Shown piece after piece: positions 41,946 through 50,371 of a DNA stretch of 64,000 nt (positions within the stretch are counted from its first letter, which is position 1; each line of letters opens with the position of its first letter). The notes beneath the pieces were generated by a model that was not told the origin of the DNA, made no database searches, and was given only the letters and a program-made list of their open reading frames with translations. The DNA lies in the NCBI GenBank assembly GCA_949298805.1, contig CASFXY010000003.1, positions 1 to 64,000 of the forward strand. The letters run 5' to 3'. The translations under genes and the position numbers were made by a program. Source of the DNA: an uncultured bacterium (GTDB lineage Bacteria > Cyanobacteriota > Vampirovibrionia > Gastranaerophilales > Gastranaerophilaceae).

Positions 41946-43229
41946 ATGGAAAACTTTGGAAACCATAAAAGTGAAGGGCAAGATACAGGCATTTCGATTT
42001 ATTCTCGTTCAATAAATTTATTGGATGATGACCCGCTTGAGGAGATTTTTGCACTTAATTTAGGCGATTTTCTGACCGAACATTTGATAAATCCGGAACT
42101 TGCACACAAGATAGGTGATAAAGTCAGGGACAAAAACGAAAGCTTGAAAGAACAACTAAGAGAACTTGTCTCTATATATTCTATTGATAACACCCTTTCG
42201 CTTTTGGGATTTAAAAACGATGAAGATTTTGTTATTTACAATTCAATAGCAAAGACTATAAAACTTATGCTCTCTCTGGAGGAGTGCAATATTTATCTAA
42301 GCAATAAAGGCGATGAATTAAAACTTCGCGGTAACAGCGATGATAAGATTGATAGAGCAATTGGTGAATATATCTTTGATTCTCATAAAGAAGAAAAAGA
42401 CGTAGTATTTGTAAAAGATGGTTTGCAAATAAGTGTTTTTCCTATGAAAAACAATTTTGAATGCATAGGTTCTATTGAAATTATAAGAAAAGCAGACAAG
42501 CCTCTTGAAAAACAATTTGAACAACTGATAAAAATAACCGCGGGTTTATTTGTTACTTCTTTGGGCTTGCAAAAATTAATAGATGAAGTTAACAGACTGA
42601 TTTCGCAAAAGATAGTTTCGACTTCCGAATTACAAAATCTGCGAGCACAACTAACAGCTATAATAGGTGATTTAGGTGATCAGCAGCAGTCATTCGTTGA
42701 AAAACTTGCTTATGCGGTTGATTGTAAAGGTAAATATAAAAATAACCATTCAAAAAATACTGCGGAACTTTCAAGAGAGATTTGTCACTACCTTGAATTA
42801 AATGAAAAAACAACAGATTTAATATATTATGCAGGACTTTTACAAAACATAGGCAAAATAACTCTAAGCGATGAATTGTTCTGTAAAAAAGAAAAGCTTA
42901 CAAAAGAAGAATGGGAAAAACTGCAAGAGCACCCAAATGCCGGTGTAAGTCTGCTTATGAACATAAACTTTATGTCTGAAGTTGTTCCATACATTCATTA
43001 TCAGCGTGAACGTTGGAATGGTCAAGGTACACCGGAGGGTTTAAACGGTAATTCAATACCATTCGGCTCAAGGATAATTGCACTAGCAGATGCTTATTGT
43101 GCTTTGCTTGAGGATAGGCCTCAAAGGGAAGCTTTAAGCAGTCAAGAAGCACTTAAAATTCTTCAAAGTGAAAGTGGCGTTAAGTGGGATCCTGTTGTAG
43201 TGGATGCACTTGTTAAGTTGAAATCTTAG
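41946..43229 (+). CDS. GAF plus degenerate HD-GYP protein
   Basis: A 427-residue protein with a GAF-like sensor region (about 75-210) and a C-terminal HD-GYP-like domain (about 260-425). In canonical HD-GYP c-di-GMP phosphodiesterases the metal site has HDIGKI and the later motif HHE...GYP. Here H268 (NHSKN) is kept, but the HD pair is Q300-N301 (LLQNIGKI), the HHE region reads YQRERW and GYP reads GTP (GQGTPEGL). The domain therefore probably lacks phosphodiesterase activity and may act as a binder. An AGGA ribosome-binding site precedes the ATG, and a terminator follows. Confidence 0.85.
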   Translation: MENFGNHKSEGQDTGISIYSRSINLLDDDPLEEIFALNLGDFLTEHLINPELAHKIGDKVRDKNESLKEQLRELVSIYSIDNTLSLLGFKNDEDFVIYNSIAKTIKLMLSLEECNIYLSNKGDELKLRGNSDDKIDRAIGEYIFDSHKEEKDVVFVKDGLQISVFPMKNNFECIGSIEIIRKADKPLEKQFEQLIKITAGLFVTSLGLQKLIDEVNRLISQKIVSTSELQNLRAQLTAIIGDLGDQQQSFVEKLAYAVDCKGKYKNNHSKNTAELSREICHYLELNEKTTDLIYYAGLLQNIGKITLSDELFCKKEKLTKEEWEKLQEHPNAGVSLLMNINFMSEVVPYIHYQRERWNGQGTPEGLNGNSIPFGSRIIALADAYCALLEDRPQREALSSQEALKILQSESGVKWDPVVVDALVKLKS

Positions 43230-43251
43230 CATAAGTCAAAAAAGTTAGACT

Positions 43252-43276
43252 ACTCCCTTTGAATAAGGGAGTTTTA
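43252..43276 (+). terminator. Rho-independent terminator after the HD-GYP-like gene
   Basis: ACTCCCTT and AAGGGAGT form an 8-bp stem with a 5-nt loop, followed by a long T-rich run. It lies between two convergent genes. Confidence 0.85.
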
Positions 43277-44815
43277 TTTTTTTCTGTTTTTATTCCTGTG
43301 TGCCGGGTATCCATATATAAAATATATTATAATTCCTATTAATATCCATATTGGAAAGATAATTGATGATGTTTTTAGCGTTTTTAGCGAGTATATTATC
43401 AGACCCGAACAAAAAACTATTCCAAGAATAGGAAATAATGGCACAAAGGGAACTTTAAACGGTCTTTTTCTATTTGGGTCGGTTTTTCTTAAAATAAGTA
43501 CAATAATACATATAATGATAAATGATGTAAATGTTCCAAAGTTACAAAGCTCGGCAGATATATTTAAGTCCATAAATATTGAGCCTATGGCAACAACAAT
43601 ACCACAAATCCAAGTTAGCAGATTGGGCACCCTTGTTTTTCTGTTAACCACTCTTAATGAGCGTGGTAAAAACTTATCACGGCTCATAGAGTAGAGTATT
43701 CTTGCTGTGCCCAACTGATATACTAATAATACTGATGTTAAACCTGCAATTGCACCTGCTGAAATAAAGCCTGCAAACCAATCTTTTCCGACATGTTGCA
43801 TTGCATGAGCTATTGGGGCTTGAATGTCTATTAGCTTATATGGGACCATACCTGTTAAAACCAGTGCAACGCCGATATAAAGAGCGGTACAAATTGCCAA
43901 TGTGCCTAAAATGCCTATAGGAATATCTTTTTGGGGATTTTTTGTTTCTTCGGCAGTTGTTGATATGGCATCAAATCCAATATATGCAAAGAAAATTAAA
44001 AAAGTCCCCATTAGTACACCGGAAAATCCGTTAGGCATAAAGGGTGTCCAATTTTGCGGCTGAACATATTGAGAGCCTGCAATAATAAAAGTTGAAATTA
44101 TAAAAATATTTATTGCAACCATAATACCGGCAAATCTGGTAGATTCCTTGACCCCTTTTACAAGAATTAAAGTTATCAGTAAAACTATAAAAATTGCGGG
44201 CAAATTAATTGCAAAAGGTATTCTATCAAAAATAAACGGTATTTTATCATGTATATCAAGTCCATATTTATCACACATTATACTGATTGAACGGTAATCA
44301 TTTCTAAGCCAAATCGGAAAATGTGTAATAAAATCAGGTAAAACATGTTTAAAGCCTTTTAAAAACTGTGCAAAATAGCCACTCCAAGCGCTTGTTATAG
44401 TTATGTTTCCTATTGCATATTCAAGCATTAAAATCCAACCTACTACCCAGGCCATAAACTCACCCATAGTTATATATGTGTATGTATAGGCCGAGCCTGC
44501 AATTGGTATCATAGCGGCAATTTCCGAATAGCAAAGCGCAGAAAATATGCTGGCAATTGCAGCCAAAATCATTGAGAGCACAATAGCCGGTCCCGCTCCT
44601 GCACCTTCGGGTCCGCCTACTATTGCGCTGCCTACAATTGTGAAAATTCCGGTTCCCACAACAGCGCCAATGCCAAGAATTATAAGATCAAATGCGCTCA
44701 GAGTTTTTTTGAGCTCGGATTTTTTAGATGTTTCTATAACCTCATCGACAGATTTTTTTTCAAGTAAGTTAAGGGCAAAATTTTTAAATCCACCCTTTAA
44801 TATTTTATTTTTCAT
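43274..44815 (-). CDS. APC-family amino acid permease, copy 2
   Basis: Inner-membrane amino acid/polyamine transporter of the APC superfamily (CAT/YfnA type), 513 residues, about 12-13 transmembrane segments. The N-terminal signature is LSAFDLIILGIGAVVGTGIFTIVG and the loop after TM6 has GFDAISTTAEETKNPQKDIP. It is closely similar along its length to the preceding gene's product, so the pair is a tandem duplication. Its start overlaps the stop of copy 1 by 11 bp, with no clear Shine-Dalgarno, suggesting coupling. Substrate cannot be told from sequence. Confidence 0.92.
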   Translation of the reverse strand: MKNKILKGGFKNFALNLLEKKSVDEVIETSKKSELKKTLSAFDLIILGIGAVVGTGIFTIVGSAIVGGPEGAGAGPAIVLSMILAAIASIFSALCYSEIAAMIPIAGSAYTYTYITMGEFMAWVVGWILMLEYAIGNITITSAWSGYFAQFLKGFKHVLPDFITHFPIWLRNDYRSISIMCDKYGLDIHDKIPFIFDRIPFAINLPAIFIVLLITLILVKGVKESTRFAGIMVAINIFIISTFIIAGSQYVQPQNWTPFMPNGFSGVLMGTFLIFFAYIGFDAISTTAEETKNPQKDIPIGILGTLAICTALYIGVALVLTGMVPYKLIDIQAPIAHAMQHVGKDWFAGFISAGAIAGLTSVLLVYQLGTARILYSMSRDKFLPRSLRVVNRKTRVPNLLTWICGIVVAIGSIFMDLNISAELCNFGTFTSFIIICIIVLILRKTDPNRKRPFKVPFVPLFPILGIVFCSGLIIYSLKTLKTSSIIFPIWILIGIIIYFIYGYPAHRNKNRKK

Positions 44816-46376
44816 TATTTTCTGATTTTCTTTGCTTTTTATAACCGTAAGATAAATATATTAATATTCCAAGTGCCAACCACAGTGGAAATAATACTCT
44901 TGAGGTAGTCAGGAATTGCATTGAATATATCATTAAGCCGCCACAACAGAATACTCCTAAAAGTGGGAAAATTGGAGAAAAAGGAACTTTAAACGGTCTT
45001 TTTCTGTTTGGGTCGGTTTTTCTTAAAATTAACACTGCAATACAAACTATAATAAAAGAGGTAAATGTTCCAAAATTACATAATTCTGCGGCTGTTGATA
45101 TATTTAAAAATAATGTTCCTAAAATACATATTAATGCTGTCATTATTGTAATTATGTGCGGAGTTTTGTATTTTTTGTGTACTGATTTAAGTAAAGATGG
45201 CAAATAATTATCTCTGCTCATTGCAAACAAAATTCTTGTTCCGGCGAGCATTAAAACTAAAAGAACAGAAGTAAGCCCTGTTAAGGCACCAAGGGAAATC
45301 AACCCTGCTACCCAATCTTGACCCGCCACCCTCATCGCATGTGCTATTGGTGCGTGCGTGTCGATTTGAGCAATTGGCACCATACCTGTAAGCACAAGCC
45401 CCACCAGTACATATACAATTGTGCAGACGGCAAGCGAACCTATTATTCCTATTGGGAGGTTTTTTTGAGGGTTTTTTGTTTCTTCGGCAGCTGTTGCTAT
45501 TGCATCAAAGCCAATATAAGCAAAGAAAATAATGAACGCGCCCATAAAAATACCTTCAAAACCGTTTGGTGCAAACGGTACCCAGTTTTCAGGTTTTACA
45601 TAAAAGGCACCTGTGAATACAAATAAAGCAATTACGGCTAATTTAATAATAACCATAATTCCTGCCATATTGGTTGATTCTTTTATCCCTTTAATTAATA
45701 TTGCAGCCATAAATAAAGTAATTATAATTGCGGGCAGATTGAAACAAAGAGGAATTCCCGCAATTGATGGAATAACGTTTGATGCATCAATACCTTGTTT
45801 GCTTAGAGTATTTAATGCACTTCCATAGTCGTTTATAAGCCAAATTGGCGGATTTGTAATAAAAGATGGCAAAAAAGGAAAACCTTTTAAAAATTGGATT
45901 AAATACCCTGTCCAAGCATTTACTACTGCGATATATCCCACAAGATATTCAAGCATTAAAACCCATCCTACAATCCAAGCCAAAAACTCGCCCATTGTAG
46001 CGTATGTGTATAGATATGCAGAACCGGCAGCCGGAATCATTGAAGCAAATTCACTGTAGCACATTGCAGAAAAAACACATGCAAGTGAAGCTAAAACCAT
46101 TGAAACTACAAGTGCAGGTCCTGCGCCCGCGCTTTCGGGTGAACCTGCAGCAGCAATTCCAACCACTGTAAAAATTCCTGAACCGATTATTGCCCCTACA
46201 CCCAATATTATAAGGTCAAACGCACCCAAGGTTTTTTCTAATCCTCCCTTGCTTGCATTTTCAATCATTTCATCAGGATTTTTTGTTTTAAATAAATTTT
46301 TTACAAAATTTCCAATCGCTCCGACTTCAAATTTTTCTTCGCACGCATTGTGCAAGTTGTTGTTAATCTCTTTCAT
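44805..46376 (-). CDS. APC-family amino acid permease, copy 1
   Basis: Second APC permease, 523 residues, same architecture: LGAFDLIILGVGAIIGSGIFTVVG at the N-terminus, GFDAIATAAEETKNPQKNLP in the middle and the shared C-terminal string LILRKTDPNRKRPFKVPF. It follows glyQ by 19 bp on the same strand and precedes its paralogue. Divergence in the periplasmic loop near residues 170-200 may reflect different substrates. GAAGG directly abuts the ATG, an unusual spacing, so the exact start is uncertain. Confidence 0.92.
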   Translation of the reverse strand: MKEINNNLHNACEEKFEVGAIGNFVKNLFKTKNPDEMIENASKGGLEKTLGAFDLIILGVGAIIGSGIFTVVGIAAAGSPESAGAGPALVVSMVLASLACVFSAMCYSEFASMIPAAGSAYLYTYATMGEFLAWIVGWVLMLEYLVGYIAVVNAWTGYLIQFLKGFPFLPSFITNPPIWLINDYGSALNTLSKQGIDASNVIPSIAGIPLCFNLPAIIITLFMAAILIKGIKESTNMAGIMVIIKLAVIALFVFTGAFYVKPENWVPFAPNGFEGIFMGAFIIFFAYIGFDAIATAAEETKNPQKNLPIGIIGSLAVCTIVYVLVGLVLTGMVPIAQIDTHAPIAHAMRVAGQDWVAGLISLGALTGLTSVLLVLMLAGTRILFAMSRDNYLPSLLKSVHKKYKTPHIITIMTALICILGTLFLNISTAAELCNFGTFTSFIIVCIAVLILRKTDPNRKRPFKVPFSPIFPLLGVFCCGGLMIYSMQFLTTSRVLFPLWLALGILIYLSYGYKKQRKSENNEK

Positions 46377-46395
46377 CCTTCAAGAATTTTCCAAT

Positions 46396-47271
46396 CTACT
46401 TTTTAAGTAAAGGAAAACCTAGGCTCTCCCTTTGTTTCACATATAACTTGGCAACAGCTGCTGCCATTGTTCTTACTCTGTTAATATAATTAACTCTTTC
46501 ATCCTTTGAAATAACACCTCTTGCATCAAGTAAGTTAAAGGTGTGCGAGCATTTTAAAACCCAATCGTAAGCAGGTAAAACAATTCCTGCTTCAAGAGAG
46601 GAAAATGCTTCCGCTTCGCATAAGTCAAACATTTGAAACAATCTTTCGGGAGTTGAATACTCAAAATTATATTTTGATTGTTCTATTTCGTTTTGTAAAT
46701 ATATATCACCGTATTTCAGATTGTTATCCCACATAACATCGTATACTGAATTGACATTTTGTAAATACATTGCAATGCGTTCCAAGCCGTAGGTAATTTC
46801 AAGTGCAACCGGTTTGACTTCAAGCCCGCCTACTTGTTGAAAATATGTGAACTGGGTTATTTCCATGCCATCAAGCCATACTTCCCAACCCACACCTGCA
46901 GCACCCAATGTCGGGCTTTCCCAATTATCTTCTACAAATCTTACATCATGTTTGGATAAATCAATTCCTATTGCCTCAAGAGATTTTAAATAAATATCTT
47001 GAGCATTGTCCGGTGACGGTTTTAAGATTACCTGATATTGAAAATAATGACCAAGGCGGTTTGGATTTTCACCGTATCTTGCATCCGTCGGACGCCTGCA
47101 AGGTTCAATCATAGCGACACTATATGGCTCAGGGCCCAATGACCTTAAAAAAGTTGCGGGGTTCATAGTTGATGCACCTTTTTCGATATCATAAGGCTGT
47201 TGAATAATACATCCGTTATCAGACCAATATTTTGATAAATTTAATACAAGTTCTTGAAAAGTTATTGTCAT
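46396..47271 (-). CDS. glyQ: Glycine--tRNA ligase alpha subunit
   Basis: Catalytic subunit of the bacterial alpha2-beta2 glycyl-tRNA synthetase. It has 291 residues, normal length, with [18 protein letters not shown] at the start, class II motif 2 around [23 protein letters not shown], and the [22 protein letters not shown] motif near the end. The beta subunit gene glyS is not adjacent, which is less common. Promoter TTGCGT-17-TAGAAT ends seven bases before the ATG with no Shine-Dalgarno, predicting a leaderless mRNA. Confidence 0.97.
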   Translation of the reverse strand: MTITFQELVLNLSKYWSDNGCIIQQPYDIEKGASTMNPATFLRSLGPEPYSVAMIEPCRRPTDARYGENPNRLGHYFQYQVILKPSPDNAQDIYLKSLEAIGIDLSKHDVRFVEDNWESPTLGAAGVGWEVWLDGMEITQFTYFQQVGGLEVKPVALEITYGLERIAMYLQNVNSVYDVMWDNNLKYGDIYLQNEIEQSKYNFEYSTPERLFQMFDLCEAEAFSSLEAGIVLPAYDWVLKCSHTFNLLDARGVISKDERVNYINRVRTMAAAVAKLYVKQRESLGFPLLKK

Positions 47272-47278
47272 AATTTAA

Positions 47279-47307
47279 ATTCTATTACAAGTGTATAATT
47301 TACGCAA
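47279..47307 (-). promoter_or_regulatory. Promoter of glyQ, probable leaderless
   Basis: On the minus strand TTGCGT (47302-47307), a 17-bp spacer and TAGAAT (47279-47284), then seven bases to the ATG. The transcript should start at or next to the start codon. Confidence 0.6.
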
Positions 47308-47327
47308 ATTAAGATTTTGTAAAAGAA

Positions 47328-47357
47328 AGCCTCCGGTTTTACACAGAGGCTCTGTGT
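47328..47357 (-). terminator. aroF terminator with an alternative hairpin
   Basis: On the minus strand AGCCTC and GAGGCT form a stem followed by a T-rich run (terminator). ACACAGA and TCTGTGT form a competing 7-bp hairpin that shares bases with the first. The two cannot form together. Confidence 0.6.
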
Positions 47358-47364
47358 ATCAGAA

Positions 47365-48399
47365 CTACATATTTTTATTATCGTAATCAATTCTGCCGAT
47401 AAGTTTATTTAACTTTTTGGCAATATCTTTGAATTGTTCGATACTTAAACTTTGCGCACCATCTGAGGAGGCATGGTCAGGGTCATGATGAACTTCAATC
47501 ATAAGTCCATGGGCACCTGCTATAAGAGCTGCTTTGCCCATAGGTTCAATAAGATATCTTTTACCTGTGCCATGTGATGGGTCAACAATTATTGGCAAAT
47601 GAGAGTATTTTCTTATAATAGGAACTGCTGCAACATCCAGAGTATTTCTTGTAAAGTCGTTATCAATTCCTTTTATACCTCGTTCACAAAGAATTACGTT
47701 AGGATTGCCATTGTATACTACATATTCGGCAGCAAGTAAAAATTCTCTTATTGTAGCTGCAGGTCCTCTTTTAATCATGACTGGCTTGTCAATTCTACCC
47801 AAAGCTTTTAACATTTTAAAGTTTTGCATATTTCTTGCGCCGACTTGTAATATGTCTGCATATTTACAAACAAGAGGTATGTCCATTGTGTCCATAATTT
47901 CCGTTACAACAAGCAACCCTGTTTCTTTTCTCGCTTGCGCAAGATATTCAAGCCCTTTTTCTTCTAAGCCTTGAAAATCGTAAGGCGAAGTTCTGGGTTT
48001 AAAAGCCCCGCCTCTTAAAAATTGACAACCCATTTCTCTTGCTGCTTTTGCGACTTTTAAAAGTCCTTCATAATCTTTTTCAACACTGCAAGGTCCGGCC
48101 ATAATGACAGGTCTTTCAAGTCCGCCTATTTTTACGCCGTTTTTAAATTCAATAATTGTGTCTTCTTCTTTTGTACTTCTCGAAACCAGTTTGTAGGGTT
48201 CCTGAATTACTTTTACTTCGCGCACACCTTCAAAGGTGTTTATACTTGTTGAATTAATTTTTGTTTTATCCCCTAAAACTGCAACTACAGTCAAATGTTC
48301 TCCCCTGTTAATGTTTACTCTTAAACCTTTTGACTGTATGTAGTCGACAACTTGTCCGATTTGTTCTTCTGTTGCCTTTGGTTCCATTACGACAATCAT
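47365..48399 (-). CDS. aroF: 3-deoxy-7-phosphoheptulonate (DAHP) synthase
   Basis: First enzyme of the shikimate pathway. It has 344 residues: an N-terminal ferredoxin-like regulatory domain (1-70, MIVVMEPKATEEQIGQVVDYI) fused to the class I DAHP synthase barrel with AGPCSVE, LRGGAFKPRTSPYDFQG, VMIKRGPAATI and VDPSHGTGKR. This is the type I-beta form seen in Thermotoga and many Gram-positives, normally feedback-sensitive through the N-terminal domain. GGAG precedes the ATG. Confidence 0.95.
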   Translation of the reverse strand: MIVVMEPKATEEQIGQVVDYIQSKGLRVNINRGEHLTVVAVLGDKTKINSTSINTFEGVREVKVIQEPYKLVSRSTKEEDTIIEFKNGVKIGGLERPVIMAGPCSVEKDYEGLLKVAKAAREMGCQFLRGGAFKPRTSPYDFQGLEEKGLEYLAQARKETGLLVVTEIMDTMDIPLVCKYADILQVGARNMQNFKMLKALGRIDKPVMIKRGPAATIREFLLAAEYVVYNGNPNVILCERGIKGIDNDFTRNTLDVAAVPIIRKYSHLPIIVDPSHGTGKRYLIEPMGKAALIAGAHGLMIEVHHDPDHASSDGAQSLSIEQFKDIAKKLNKLIGRIDYDNKNM

Positions 48400-48437
48400 G
48401 TTTATACTCCAACTTAGTACTGTTACAAATAAATATT

Positions 48438-48477
48438 AAAGCACAAAAATAACATTTTAGTGAATTTTTTGTGCTTT
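48438..48477. terminator. AT-rich hairpin between the 48505 gene and aroF
   Basis: AAAGCACAAAAA and TTTTTGTGCTTT form a 12-bp stem with a 16-nt loop and T-rich flanks. It could terminate the minus-strand pair 50300-48505. The low GC and the large loop make it weak. Confidence 0.5.
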
Positions 48478-48504
48478 TTAAAGTTTATAAAACTTATTAT
48501 TTAA

Positions 48505-49419
48505 TTAATCATCATCGTCATCATGTTCATCATTGTCTTCATTATTATTGATTTGTGATTTTTGCATTTTTTGCTCATCTGTTCCATTTGCTTGAGTATT
48601 TTCTGTTAAAGCTTGATGTTTTGTTTTTTCTTTTACCAATTTAACTATTTTGCCTGCAACGGGAACCATAAGAACTGTGACCAGAAATCTTACCGTGATT
48701 GCAAATACGGTTAAAGACTTTGCTTTGTTGAAGTTTTTCGTGTATTCTTTTATTTTTGTTCTGAATTCTCTCGACCTTAGTATATCTTCGCTGAGTTCTT
48801 CAATATTTTTGCCTTCTATTTTATTTGCAATATCAGGCATACTTGTTATTACATTATCGAGGACTTCTTTACCTTTTTGCAAACAAAGTGCACCCTTGAC
48901 TCTGTCTAAAACAACATCGCTTCCTTTGTCGATAAGTGCTGCCATTGTTGAAGATACTGCGGTTACTGTTATGTTATTTATCATAAGAGGCATTTTTCTT
49001 TCTTCTTCTATTTTTTTAGATTTTCTTGTATTGTTTACATAGAAGAAAGTTATTGCAAATGATGCTAAATCAGCCATTCTTGCTGATGGTTTTTTAAATT
49101 TGTTTAATTTATTTACAAGATTTTTAGAAGTTTCGGTATTACTTGCCTTACCTATAACCCAAGCGATGCCTTTTATTATTTGCTCATATCCTTTATTTGC
49201 ATATTCTTTTGTCTTTTTTACAAAATCTATATCATTTATAAATTTAATAATCTTATTTGGTTCTTTATTTACCTTATCAGCTTCGGCAAAAATATTCTGA
49301 AAAGAACTTTCAATAGCGATTTTTATAGCATTTTGGACATCATCACCGTATTTGCTTATGGTGGATGCACCTTTAAAGTTTTGATTTTTTCCGTTTTGTA
49401 CAACAGGAGTTATCTTCAT
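48505..49419 (-). CDS. Unknown membrane-associated protein with NFKG motif
   Basis: A 304-residue protein of unknown function. The N-terminus has NFKG at 14-17. Hydrophobic segments lie near 115-130, 145-165 and 237-258 (FAITVRFLVTVLMVPVAGKIV), separated by Lys-rich helices. The C-terminus is extremely acidic, ending in a run of Asp. It overlaps the stop of the upstream gene by 4 bp (ATGA) and shares its layout, so the two likely make interacting or paralogous proteins. Confidence 0.75.
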   Translation of the reverse strand: MKITPVVQNGKNQNFKGASTISKYGDDVQNAIKIAIESSFQNIFAEADKVNKEPNKIIKFINDIDFVKKTKEYANKGYEQIIKGIAWVIGKASNTETSKNLVNKLNKFKKPSARMADLASFAITFFYVNNTRKSKKIEEERKMPLMINNITVTAVSSTMAALIDKGSDVVLDRVKGALCLQKGKEVLDNVITSMPDIANKIEGKNIEELSEDILRSREFRTKIKEYTKNFNKAKSLTVFAITVRFLVTVLMVPVAGKIVKLVKEKTKHQALTENTQANGTDEQKMQKSQINNNEDNDEHDDDDD

Positions 49420-50300
49420 TTTACACCGCCTCCTGCAAATTGTTTGAATACTTCTTCATTTTGGTTTAGAACTATTTGTTCTCCTTTTATTTGTGCTTGA
49501 GCTTTCTTGGCAGCTTCTTTTTCCGCTTTTCTTTTGCCAAACAGTAAATTTAAAAGGTGTGGCATAAAAGCTATTGTTATAGCTGCTTTTGTAGGTGTTA
49601 TACCAAGATCTGCAACTTTTTTATAAAAAGTAGAATATGCATCAGCTAAATCGCCTGCCATTACTTTTTTACCGTTTTTCATTGTCATTACCACTTCATC
49701 ACCAAATTCTTTGGGGTCAATTAATCTTCTGTATTTCGGATCATTTATATATTTAGGCAGATTACTTGTTACTTTTTTGACACTTTTTGAAATTGGTGTC
49801 AGGATTATTGCGGAGAGAACAAAACCGGTTACCGCAGCAACAAAGTTTTTGGTTGCCGCCATTTGTTTATCTTCTTCTTCTGCACCTGGCATTGCAAGGA
49901 CACAAATGGGTTTTAAGAGTCCTGCAAGGAAAATTGTTATAATATTCTCAAAAAGCGCTTCATTTTTGTTGACAAGTCTTAAGCCTCTGTTTACAAATGA
50001 TGAGTTAACAAAATTATATGCCAACTTACCCGGCTTTTTTATGTCTTTATATTCTCTTATTCCTTCGTTAACCAATTTAGTTAAGTTTTTTTGGACTATT
50101 TCGGCGGTATCTGTGCTTAAACTTGCAGACCCGCTAAAGTTTACACTTTTAGCGGGTCTGTTATTATTTTTTACACTCTCTTTATTTGTGCCTGTATGGT
50201 TATCATAATAATCTAAACTTTGCTTTATTTTATTCTTCGCATTCATTTTTTGCGGCGAAGAATAAAAATTAATTTTTGATGTTAAATGCTCGATTCTCAT
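49416..50300 (-). CDS. Unknown membrane protein with NFSG motif
   Basis: A 294-residue protein of unknown function, start set at 50300. It has a basic, Asn-rich N-terminus with NFSG at 54-57, two to three hydrophobic segments (about 112-130 IITIFLAGLLKPICVLAMPG; 145-170 AAVTGFVLSAIILTPIS; about 240-258) and a C-terminal AEKEAAKKAQAQ helix. The reading frame opens at 50318, but the Met at 50300 follows TATACT by six bases and no Shine-Dalgarno is present. It precedes and overlaps the 48505 gene. Confidence 0.75.
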   Translation of the reverse strand: MRIEHLTSKINFYSSPQKMNAKNKIKQSLDYYDNHTGTNKESVKNNNRPAKSVNFSGSASLSTDTAEIVQKNLTKLVNEGIREYKDIKKPGKLAYNFVNSSFVNRGLRLVNKNEALFENIITIFLAGLLKPICVLAMPGAEEEDKQMAATKNFVAAVTGFVLSAIILTPISKSVKKVTSNLPKYINDPKYRRLIDPKEFGDEVVMTMKNGKKVMAGDLADAYSTFYKKVADLGITPTKAAITIAFMPHLLNLLFGKRKAEKEAAKKAQAQIKGEQIVLNQNEEVFKQFAGGGVK

Positions 50301-50306
50301 GGTATT

Positions 50307-50312
50307 AGTATA
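50307..50312 (-). promoter_or_regulatory. -10 box for the 49416-50300 gene, probable leaderless promoter
   Basis: TATACT on the minus strand with six bases (AATACC) to the ATG at 50300. It would place the upstream Met at 50318 outside the transcript. Confidence 0.5.
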
Positions 50313-50338
50313 AAGCAAAAAAATTTTTTTCTTTGCTA

Positions 50339-50360
50339 GTGTAAAAATATTGTTTTACAC
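50339..50360. promoter_or_regulatory. Inverted repeat GTGTAAAA-N6-TTTTACAC, candidate operator
   Basis: Perfect 8-bp inverted repeat about 27 bp upstream of the TATACT box of the 49416-50300 gene, and about 11 bp past the end of the gshB-like gene. It contains the TGTAAA-N6-TTTACA spacing known for TyrR-type sites, but no TyrR is visible here. It could instead be a weak terminator for the gshB-like gene. Confidence 0.4.
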
Positions 50361-50371
50361 TTCTTAATAAT

